The notes beneath the pieces are model-generated. The model made no database searches. It was not told the origin of the DNA and saw nothing but the letters and a program-made list of their open reading frames with translations. The translations under genes were made by a program, and so were the position numbers. From Firmicutes bacterium UBA1768 (GTDB taxonomy: Bacteria; Bacillota; Clostridia; Peptostreptococcales; Anaerovoracaceae), in assembly GCA_002315335.1 (NCBI GenBank), contig DCGW01000049.1, forward strand, positions 1 through 21,563: DNA of 21,563 bases, given 5' to 3'. Shown one piece after another: positions 7,792 to 14,507 of this stretch. Position 1 is the stretch's first letter; each line of letters starts with the position of its first letter.

Positions 7792-9270
7792 ATGTCTTTT
7801 ATTTATTTAGCAGTACCTCTCGCAGCAGTGGTGCTGTCCTTCCTGATAAAGAACAGGAAAGCAATATATGGGGTAGTTATACTATCCTCATTAATTACCA
7901 TGCTTCTTACTCTCTGGCTTACTTACGTAAATGTGAGTGGTGGAGGAAATGGCCTGGTTTTGACCATGGGAATATTGTATATTGATAGCTTCAGCATAAT
8001 AGTATTGGATATTATTACCATTCTTGGGTTTTTTATCCATATATATTCGGCGGGCTATATTGAAAGAGACTATATCAGCGGAAAAATTGACGAAAAGCAG
8101 GTAAAGCTGTACTTTATTTTGATGAATGCCTTTGTTTTTACAATGCTGGTTTCTGTTTCTGTAAAAAACGTTGGTATTCTTTGGGTCGCTATAGAAGCTA
8201 CAACACTTGCTTCGGTATTTTTAGTAGGCTTTTATAATAAAAGAGAGTCCTTAGAGGCTGCCTGGAAATACATTATTATCTGTTCTGTAGGAATTGCATT
8301 GGCGTTTTTGGGAATAGTATTTCTTCACCTTTCTTCGACAGGAGTCATCGCCTCGCCATCTCAGGTGCTGAATTTCACCGACCTTACTGTCTTAGCTAAA
8401 GGTCTGGATTCTTCTGTGCTTAAGTTTGCCTTTATTTTTATCTTGCTTGGATTTGGAACCAAGGTGGGTCTGGCTCCAATGCATACGTGGCTTCCTGCAG
8501 CTCATAGTCAGGCACCGTCTCCGGTGAGCGCTATGCTGTCAGGGGTGCTTCTCAACAGTGCAATGTACGGAATAATCAGAACTATGACCATAGTGAATGT
8601 AAATCTTGGTTCAAACGTTTTTACGGGAAGACTGATGATTTTCTTCGGGCTTTTATCTATTGCAATTGCAGCGATTGTAATTCTTACTCAGAAGGATTAT
8701 AAAAGCCTCTTAGCGTATTCGAGTATTGAACACATGGGAGTGATAGCACTTGCTGCCGGATTTTTCACACCGGCATCATTGTTTGCTGCGCTGCTTCACA
8801 TGATCAACCACTCTTTTACAAAGTCCATGCTATTTCTGTCTACCGGTAATATACTTCAGAAATACCATACAACAAATATTTCCAGAATAAAGGGAATTTT
8901 GAAGGTTCTTCCGGTTTCGGGAACAGTATTCATCGTTGGTCTTCTGGCAATAGCCGGAACACCTCCTTTTGGTATTTTTTCCTGTGAATGGAATATTCTT
9001 ACAGCTGTTTTTAGCGGAAAGCACTATATTATAGGAAGTGTTACGGCTGTTCTTTTAGCGGTTGTATTTGCCGGGATTGTCCACTGTGTATTTAAGATGT
9101 TCTTTGGAGAACCACCATCAGAGGTGGAGTCAGGAGAGGATAGAATAGCAGGTACTGCGGTAATAGTTGTCCTGCTTATTATAGTTGCAGCTCTTGGTTT
9201 GTTTATGCCTGACGCAGCGATTAATCTGCTGAATAATGCTCAGGCTATTATTTCGGGAGGTGTTTGCTGA
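7792..9270 (+). CDS. hyfF: HyfF-like antiporter-type membrane subunit
   Basis: This is a 492-residue member of the NuoL/M/N family, slightly shorter than E. coli HyfF (526), with about fourteen helices. The ion-path residues are retained: Glu135 in LWVAIEATTL, Lys224 in FGTKVGLAPMHTWLP, Lys304 in QKDYKSLLAYSSIEHMG, and His336/His340/Lys344 in ALLHMINHSFTKSM. The equivalent of HyfB Lys261 is replaced by Asn255 (GVLLNSAMYG), as is usual in HyfF-type proteins as far as I recall. AAAGGA at 7780-7785 is 6 bases before the ATG. Its TGA stop (9268-9270) shares one base with the ATG of the large-subunit gene, so the two are translationally coupled. It is the second predicted pump module of the complex. 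Confidence 0.93.
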   Translation: MSFIYLAVPLAAVVLSFLIKNRKAIYGVVILSSLITMLLTLWLTYVNVSGGGNGLVLTMGILYIDSFSIIVLDIITILGFFIHIYSAGYIERDYISGKIDEKQVKLYFILMNAFVFTMLVSVSVKNVGILWVAIEATTLASVFLVGFYNKRESLEAAWKYIIICSVGIALAFLGIVFLHLSSTGVIASPSQVLNFTDLTVLAKGLDSSVLKFAFIFILLGFGTKVGLAPMHTWLPAAHSQAPSPVSAMLSGVLLNSAMYGIIRTMTIVNVNLGSNVFTGRLMIFFGLLSIAIAAIVILTQKDYKSLLAYSSIEHMGVIALAAGFFTPASLFAALLHMINHSFTKSMLFLSTGNILQKYHTTNISRIKGILKVLPVSGTVFIVGLLAIAGTPPFGIFSCEWNILTAVFSGKHYIIGSVTAVLLAVVFAGIVHCVFKMFFGEPPSEVESGEDRIAGTAVIVVLLIIVAALGLFMPDAAINLLNNAQAIISGGVC

Positions 9271-10910
9271 TGGCTCTTGTTGATTATAAGCTTCTTATTT
9301 CAGAGGCTTTTTCTGAGGCTCAGGTCAAGGTCATTGAAAAAAGAGCTGACGGTGTAATTTATGCTGAGGCTGATCCGGAATTTATCAGAAAAGCTGCAAA
9401 GCTTTTTGTCCATGACAATGGATGTATACTATTGACACTTTTTGCCTGTGACGAAAGAAAGGAAGCAGGAAAATTCGGGATATATTATGCTTTCGGTGAT
9501 CGAAAGAGGGGAGAAGTAATTGTCATAAAAACAGCTGTAGAAACTGAGTTTTTATCAATTTCTCGTGACGTGCCGGCTGCTTCTTTATATGAAAGAGAAA
9601 TTAAGGACATGTTTGGCGTTGTTCCGCAGGGTCATCCCGATGGAAGAAGATTTGTTTTCCATGGCAACTGGCCAGGCGGCAGCTTTCCTCTCAGAAAGGA
9701 TTTTGACAGAAAGCACAAGCCAGAGTTTATGAAAAGACCACTATACTTCCAGAAGGTGCAGGGCAGCGGAACCTATGAAATACCGGTAGGGCCGGTTCAT
9801 GCAGGAATTATTGAGCCCGGTCATTTCAGATTCAGTGTAGCAGGTGAGCCTATTATTAATCTTGAAGCTCAGCTGTATTTCGTTCATAAGGGAATAGAAA
9901 AGCTTTCCGAAGGAATGACCTTTGAAAAAGTGTTTTATATTTCAGAGAGAATTTCTGGTGATGAGACCTTCTCAAACTCACTCGCATACTGTCAGGCAGT
10001 AGAAAAAATAGCCGGTGTTAAGGTGCCAAAAAGAGCTGCTTTTACCAGAATGGTTTTTGCTGAATTAGAACGTCTCATTTGTCACTTCGGAGATTTGTCT
10101 GGAATATGTACCGATGTTGCCTATGGCTTTGCATGGTCACACTTCAACCTTCTCAGAATATGGTCCTATCAGCTTGCGGATGAGCTTTGCGGAGTGAGGT
10201 TTCTGAGAAGTGTAAATGCTGTGGGCGGTGTAAGAAAAGATTTCCTGCGCGGCAAAAATTCAATTATGAATGAGTATCTTGATAAAATTGAGGCCGAGCT
10301 AAAGGATATTATGCATATATGCAGGAGAAATAATCTCTTAAGAGACAGGACTGAGCACACTGGTATTTTAGAAAACAAGGCTGCGGTCGACCTTAATGCT
10401 GTTGGTCCGGGAGGAAGAGCCTCCGGAGTAAGGTGCGACGCAAGAAAGGCCTTTGCTTATGAGGAATATGACAGCGTAGCGTGGGATGAGATAGTTCTTA
10501 AGGATGGAGACGTTGCATCAAGAATGGAAGTAAAGGCGAGAGAATGCTTTGAATCAATAAAAATAATGAGGCAGGCTGGCGTGGTTCTTCTAAATGATGA
10601 GCTGGGCAGAACAGGCCAGGCATCAGGATTAAATGATGGATGCAAGGAAGAAAGCAATAATGCTGTTCGTATCGAGATAACACAGCTTCCGCCAGACACC
10701 TGGGCCTTAGGCATAACCGAGTCTTCAAGGGGAGAAAATGTTCACTTTGTAATGACAGACTCTGAAGGCAATATTTCCAGATATAAGGTGAGAACACCTT
10801 CATACTGCAACTGGCCGGCTCTTTGCATTGCGGTTAATGGAAACATAGTTCCGGATTTTCCGCTCATTAATAAAAGCTTTAACCTTTCTTATGCAGGAAA
10901 CGACTTATAA
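9270..10910 (+). CDS. HyfG/HycE-like large subunit lacking all NiFe ligands (Ehr-type catalytic subunit homologue)
   Basis: The 546-residue fusion has a NuoC-like domain (about 1-150, with LYEREIKDMFGV and GHPDGRR then PLRKDFDRKH) followed by a NuoD/hydrogenase large-subunit domain. I chose ATG 9270: GGGAGG at 9255-9260 is 9 bases away and the ATG overlaps the hyfF stop. The hydrogenase-type loop PVGPVHAGIIEPGHFRFSV (172-190) is intact. Where HycE has R-V-C-G-I-C-G-F-A-H, this protein has R-I-S-G-D-E-T-F-S-N, so the cysteines become Ser229 and Glu232 and the histidine Asn236. At the end, D-P-C-Y-S-C is replaced by N-L-S-Y-A-G (Ser540, Gly543). No C-terminal extension for a maturation protease follows. 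It therefore cannot bind the usual NiFe(CN)2CO centre. This matches energy-converting hydrogenase-related (Ehr) subunits; the substrate is unknown. Confidence 0.92.
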   Translation: MALVDYKLLISEAFSEAQVKVIEKRADGVIYAEADPEFIRKAAKLFVHDNGCILLTLFACDERKEAGKFGIYYAFGDRKRGEVIVIKTAVETEFLSISRDVPAASLYEREIKDMFGVVPQGHPDGRRFVFHGNWPGGSFPLRKDFDRKHKPEFMKRPLYFQKVQGSGTYEIPVGPVHAGIIEPGHFRFSVAGEPIINLEAQLYFVHKGIEKLSEGMTFEKVFYISERISGDETFSNSLAYCQAVEKIAGVKVPKRAAFTRMVFAELERLICHFGDLSGICTDVAYGFAWSHFNLLRIWSYQLADELCGVRFLRSVNAVGGVRKDFLRGKNSIMNEYLDKIEAELKDIMHICRRNNLLRDRTEHTGILENKAAVDLNAVGPGGRASGVRCDARKAFAYEEYDSVAWDEIVLKDGDVASRMEVKARECFESIKIMRQAGVVLLNDELGRTGQASGLNDGCKEESNNAVRIEITQLPPDTWALGITESSRGENVHFVMTDSEGNISRYKVRTPSYCNWPALCIAVNGNIVPDFPLINKSFNLSYAGNDL

Positions 10911-10930
10911 CTATAGAGGGAGAAGATACA

Positions 10931-11722
10931 ATGCTTATTAATATGTTTAAAAAAATAGCAAAATTTCCCAGAATTACCAATAAATATCCATTTGAGCCGC
11001 TTGATAAGTCAAGCTTTGTGGGTCGTCCAGAAATAGATGCAGAAGCTTGCGTATTTTGCGGTGAATGTGCAAGGCGTTGCCCATCCTCAGCAATAGTAAT
11101 GGATGATGTAAGGCGAACTATAGGGATAAACGTGGACGAATGTATTTTCTGCGGACTCTGTCAGGAGGTTTGTCAAAGCGGTGCTGCGCAAATGTCTCAT
11201 GAAATCGAGCTTGCGGTAAAGGACAGACAGGAGCTCAGAGTCAGCCCGATTGTGATAGAGGAGAGAGATATTATTTTCGAGGACTATGAGGTTTTATGCT
11301 CGCAGGTCGAGAATAAGATCAAAAAGAAGCTCGGAAGAAGCCTTCAGATAAGAGAGGTGGATGCTGGCTCATGTAATGGCTGTGATTATGAAATTAACGC
11401 ATTAAATAATCCGTTAAATGATGTGGAAAGACTTGGAATACACTTTGTTGCTTCGCCGAGGCACGCTGACTTACTGCTGATAACAGGCACGGCAACCAGA
11501 AATATGGAGCTGGCACTTGTTAAGACCTATAATGCTGCGCCTGACCCAAAGCTTGTTGTCGCCGTCGGAGCCTGTGCCTGCAGCGGAGGCATATTCAGAG
11601 ACAACTATGCGACAAGAAACGGAATTGACTGCATAGTACCTGTGGATGTTTATATTCCGGGCTGCCCGCCAAGACCACCTGCAATACTATATGGAATTTT
11701 AAAGGCCTTAGACAGGCTATAA
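10931..11722 (+). CDS. Fused ferredoxin (HyfH/NuoI-like) and small subunit (HyfI/NuoB-like)
   Basis: The 263-residue protein joins two subunits that are separate in E. coli hydrogenase 3/4. Residues about 30-90 carry two [4Fe-4S] motifs: Cys40, Cys43, Cys46, Cys50 (CVFCGECARRCP) and Cys71, Cys74, Cys77, Cys81 (CIFCGLCQEVCQ). Residues about 135-263 are NuoB-like, with the proximal/N2-type cluster ligands Cys148 and Cys151 (GSCNGCDYEI), Cys215 (GACACSGG) and Cys245 (PGCPPRPP); Cys217 is an extra cysteine beside the third ligand. GAGGGAG at 10916-10922 is 8 bases before the ATG. Three clusters thus form an intact electron wire up to a large subunit that has no metal site. It is the last gene of the operon and is followed by a hairpin. 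Confidence 0.92.
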   Translation: MLINMFKKIAKFPRITNKYPFEPLDKSSFVGRPEIDAEACVFCGECARRCPSSAIVMDDVRRTIGINVDECIFCGLCQEVCQSGAAQMSHEIELAVKDRQELRVSPIVIEERDIIFEDYEVLCSQVENKIKKKLGRSLQIREVDAGSCNGCDYEINALNNPLNDVERLGIHFVASPRHADLLLITGTATRNMELALVKTYNAAPDPKLVVAVGACACSGGIFRDNYATRNGIDCIVPVDVYIPGCPPRPPAILYGILKALDRL

Positions 11723-11727
11723 CGGAA

Positions 11728-11761
11728 AAAGGCTGAAAGCAGTACCATGTTTTCAGTCTTT
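11728..11761 (+). terminator. Hairpin at the end of the hydrogenase-related operon
   Basis: AAAGGCTGAAA (11728-11738) pairs with TTTCAGTCTTT (11751-11761), with one G-T wobble and a 12-base loop, starting 5 bases after the stop. The U-tract is built into the right arm and is short, so this terminator may be leaky. Confidence 0.6.
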
Positions 11762-11928
11762 ATCGTTATCTGAACAGCCAAAACTGTCTGAACGCGCTTG
11801 TTGTTATCCTGTCGTAAATATCTACCGCTATATTATGCTCCAAATGTCGTTACTGTTAAATGTTAACATCGGTTAATGCTATAACACGAAGGAAGAATTC
11901 CCTGCAATAAAAAATTTTGAAATTATAA

Positions 11929-11957
11929 TTGAAATATTGATAAAATTAAGATAAAAT
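11929..11957 (+). promoter_or_regulatory. Promoter of the toxin-antitoxin operon
   Basis: TTGAAA (11929-11934), a 17-base spacer and TAAAAT (11952-11957), 32 bases before the antitoxin ATG. The surrounding sequence is very AT-rich. Family practice is autorepression of such promoters by the antitoxin complex, but I cannot point to a clear operator palindrome. Confidence 0.6.
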
Positions 11958-11989
11958 AATGATAAACAATATTTAAGGAGTGAGATAAC

Positions 11990-12247
11990 ATGATTCAAAT
12001 CAGACCTGTTTCGGATTTGAGAAATAGATTTGTGGAAATTGAAGCGATTGTAAATGGCGGAGAACCCGTATATTTGACTAAAAACGGTTACGGAACTATG
12101 GTAGTAGTGAGCATTGAAGAGTATTCTAAGCTTACTGATGCGATTGAAATGAAGCTTGATTATGCCGACATACAAGCGTCTGCAAGTAATGAGCGCCTTT
12201 CTCATGAAACTGTTTTCAATAATGTGAGGAATAAAATTAATGAATAA
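11990..12247 (+). CDS. Phd/YefM-family antitoxin
   Basis: The 85-residue protein has the Phd/YefM fold signature: an N-terminal segment IRPVSDLRNRFVEIEAIVNG, then EPVYLTKNGYGTMVVVSIEEYSKL, and a polar C-terminal tail that would wrap the toxin. AAGGAG at 11975-11980 lies 9 bases before the ATG. These antitoxins bind the promoter DNA through the N-terminal part and neutralise the partner toxin through the C-terminal part. The gene overlaps the toxin gene by 8 bases. The pair sits alone between two unrelated operons, consistent with a mobile stabilising module. Confidence 0.87.
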   Translation: MIQIRPVSDLRNRFVEIEAIVNGGEPVYLTKNGYGTMVVVSIEEYSKLTDAIEMKLDYADIQASASNERLSHETVFNNVRNKINE

Positions 12248-12551
12248 ATCATACCAATTAAGATATCTTCCGCTGTTTGAAGACGATTTGATTGATATTA
12301 CGAATTATATTTCTAAAGTTCTAAATAATACTGAGGCTGCATTGAAATTAGTTGACGACGTAGAAAAAGCCATAATTAAAAGGAAAGATAATCCTCTTTC
12401 ATTCGAACCCTACTTATCATCTAAAAAGAGGGAAAATACATATTATAGAATATATGTAAGAAACTATGTGATTTTTTATGTTGTAATTGATGATGTGATG
12501 GAAGTGAGACGAATAATTTACAGTAAGAGAGATAGGGAGAGTTTGTTATAA
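12240..12551 (+). CDS. RelE/ParE-superfamily toxin
   Basis: The 103-residue basic protein fits the RelE/ParE fold: an N-terminal strand (YQLRYLPLFEDDLIDITNYI), two helices (about 20-55), and C-terminal strands YYRIYVRNYVIFYVV and MEVRRIIYSKRD. RelE-type members cut mRNA in the ribosome and ParE-type members poison gyrase. The sequence alone does not say which applies, although the C-terminal R-R-I-I-Y-S-K-R-D is the region where RelE-like catalytic residues usually lie. Its start lies inside the antitoxin gene, so translation is coupled and the antitoxin is made first. Confidence 0.85.
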   Translation: MNKSYQLRYLPLFEDDLIDITNYISKVLNNTEAALKLVDDVEKAIIKRKDNPLSFEPYLSSKKRENTYYRIYVRNYVIFYVVIDDVMEVRRIIYSKRDRESLL

Positions 12552-12583
12552 AAACGCCTTCGGCCAGCTGACCGAAGGCGTTT
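12552..12583. terminator. Bidirectional terminator between toxin and GH3 gene
   Basis: A perfect 12-base stem, AAACGCCTTCGG (12552-12563) with CCGAAGGCGTTT (12572-12583), and an 8-base loop, directly after the toxin stop and 18 bases past the end of the leftward GH3 gene. On the minus strand it runs into TTTTTAT, so it is stronger for the GH3 transcript. Confidence 0.85.
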
Positions 12584-12601
12584 AACATCTTTAGCTACTA
12601 A

Positions 12602-14302
12602 TTATATTTCCTCTTCAACCATTGTTAAGAAGAAGCCTTCCTTGAACGGTGTATCGAGTGCTCTTACAGGTTTAATCTGATTTTCTGAAGTACCCTTCAT
12701 TATCATCAGATCTCTGTATGCTGCATGAGTTTCAATCTGAGAAACATGGAGCACCATCGGAGCAAGAATTCCTTCCTTTATTTTGCTGCCATATGATGGG
12801 TTGGCAAATGACAGCTTTTCTTCAAGAAGATCTCTGTATTCGTTAAGCTTACTCATGTCTATTTCCCTGACTGGCTCGATGAGTATTACGTAGCGACCTG
12901 GATTACTTTCAACATCAGCATATACGGCGTAGTCGAGGACTGTCTGTCCAAGCTCCTTTGAAAGCTCACCGATAGCATATTTGAAGCATTCGTCGTTAGA
13001 TTTTTCACCGGCGATGCTTATCATCTGGTTCTTTCTGTATACAAACTCTACGAGCGGTGTCTGGTGGTAGAAACCGCAAACCTTTACTACATCCTTAATT
13101 TTATATCTGTAAAAACCGGAAAGGTTAGTGATAACAACCTCGTAATTCTTGCCAATCTCAAGTTCTCCGATGTTGTAGGTGGTTTCCTCGTCCTCGCTGT
13201 CAGCTGGAATAAACTCATAGAAGCAAGCGTTAGGAAGCAGAGCAAAGGATGTCTGTTCTGCACCTGTAGCTGCAGCCATAAGTGACTCGGAAGCAGCGTA
13301 TACCATGAATTCAAAATAGATTTTATCTCCGGCAAAGCCTCTCATTTTTTCTGTATAGCTGGCAAAGCCGCCTGTGCCTACTGCAGCAATCCATGTCATC
13401 TTTGGCCAGATTCTTGGAATGATAGGTGTGTCGAAGCCTTCCTCGAAGATTTTTCTCAGCTCTTCCGCACGAGCCTTATTTGGCTTAAGCTCTGTGAGTA
13501 TCTCCGCACGCATTTCGTCTGAAACGAGAATATTTTCATCTATTGTGCCGTTTTCAATGTCATTGCAGAGAACCTCCCAGTTGTCTCTCATATAGTTCAT
13601 AAGGTCAACAACTGCTGTCATGAAGGCTGATGTTATAAACACGAGGTCTTTTTCCATGAGAGCATAACGGAGCTTCATGTACTTCATATCCATCTGCTCC
13701 TTAGGGAATATAATCTTGTCGGAAGGGGTAAATATGTACTTTAACAGCTTTCTTCCGTCGTTAATTGTTGCACCGGAAATTGCGCCCTTTGGAACGCCGT
13801 TTGGTGTATGCTGAATACGAACCTCCATGAGGTTGAGACCCTTGCCTGTTGGTAACGGACGGCCGTATTTCTGCATATAATATGTATTTACTGATGAGAG
13901 TACTCTTGAAATCCCAAAGGTGTTGTAAGTGTTAATGGTTGCCTGAGATACAGGAATATGCTTAGGAACGCCAACGCTTCCAGAACTGACCGCATAGTGG
14001 ACAGTAGGGTAAGCGCTGATAAGATTGGTTTCATTATTATCTACCATGCGCTCGATGTAAGGAGCATAGTCGTCATAGGTAGAGAAAGGAACCAATCTTT
14101 TGTAGTCATCTATGGAATTAATTTCATCAAAATGGTATTTTTTTCCATATTCGGTATCTTTGTTATCTTTAACTATTTTCATGAGAAGCTCTTCGGATAC
14201 TGCAACTGCATTTTCTGCGTCAGCTCTTAACTTTGCAAGTGCCTTATCGCCTCTCTTTATGAGTACGTTTGTTATATAATGTGTTATCTGTTTTTCAAAC
14301 AT
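12602..14302 (-). CDS. GH3-family acyl-adenylating enzyme (first of a divergent pair)
   Basis: This 566-residue protein belongs to the GH3 branch of the acyl-AMP-forming superfamily. Plant members activate a carboxylate with ATP and join it to an amino acid. Bacterial members are mostly uncharacterised. Visible motifs are the ATP-phosphate loop SSGSVGVPKHIP (106-117), the adenine-site YAASES (335-340), ITNLSGFYRYKIKDVVKV (391-408) and the hinge-like FVYRKNQMISIAGEK (420-434), followed by a C-terminal domain of about 130 residues. The length is normal for GH3. No signal peptide is present, so it is cytosolic. GGAGGA lies just before the start on the minus strand. Substrate and amine partner are unknown. 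The divergent gene at 14508 encodes a distant paralogue. Confidence 0.85.
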   Translation of the reverse strand: MFEKQITHYITNVLIKRGDKALAKLRADAENAVAVSEELLMKIVKDNKDTEYGKKYHFDEINSIDDYKRLVPFSTYDDYAPYIERMVDNNETNLISAYPTVHYAVSSGSVGVPKHIPVSQATINTYNTFGISRVLSSVNTYYMQKYGRPLPTGKGLNLMEVRIQHTPNGVPKGAISGATINDGRKLLKYIFTPSDKIIFPKEQMDMKYMKLRYALMEKDLVFITSAFMTAVVDLMNYMRDNWEVLCNDIENGTIDENILVSDEMRAEILTELKPNKARAEELRKIFEEGFDTPIIPRIWPKMTWIAAVGTGGFASYTEKMRGFAGDKIYFEFMVYAASESLMAAATGAEQTSFALLPNACFYEFIPADSEDEETTYNIGELEIGKNYEVVITNLSGFYRYKIKDVVKVCGFYHQTPLVEFVYRKNQMISIAGEKSNDECFKYAIGELSKELGQTVLDYAVYADVESNPGRYVILIEPVREIDMSKLNEYRDLLEEKLSFANPSYGSKIKEGILAPMVLHVSQIETHAAYRDLMIMKGTSENQIKPVRALDTPFKEGFFLTMVEEEI

Positions 14303-14357
14303 AGCTTTCCTCCAGCCAAATGATTATCATGTTTTATTAATTCCAATACCTACTCGG

Positions 14358-14363
14358 ATTATA
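14358..14363 (-). promoter_or_regulatory. Possible -10 box for the leftward GH3 gene
   Basis: Read on the minus strand this is a perfect TATAAT, about 55 bases upstream of the start at 14302. No good -35 is found at 16-18 bases (TGGTTA is the closest), so the assignment is tentative. Confidence 0.4.
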
Positions 14364-14415
14364 TCAAATTTTTAGAAATTTAACCATATATTTTTATATC
14401 AATTTATGGAAAATA

Positions 14416-14424
14416 TGGTACAAT
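14416..14424 (+). promoter_or_regulatory. Extended -10 promoter for the rightward GH3 gene
   Basis: TGG directly followed by TACAAT (14419-14424) forms an extended -10 element; the -35 region is weak. The start codon lies 84 bases downstream. Both GH3 promoters would share the 205-base gap between the genes, so a single regulator could act on both. Confidence 0.45.
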
Positions 14425-14507
14425 ATTTTTACCAATATTCCTTTACAGCATTGGCACAATGTTAATAAGATTTTCCGATGCGGTAATTTAAAATGAAGGG
14501 AGTGCAA

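Noticed and set aside
4117..11722. A functional hydrogenase 4 or formate hydrogenlyase operon
   Set aside because: The large subunit lacks every NiFe ligand, and no formate dehydrogenase, HyfA-type protein or maturation gene is present.
4117..11722. Respiratory complex I (nuo) operon
   Set aside because: NuoA, NuoJ and the NuoE/F/G input module are missing, HyfB- and HyfE-type subunits are present, and the large subunit keeps the hydrogenase-type loop instead of the NuoD form.
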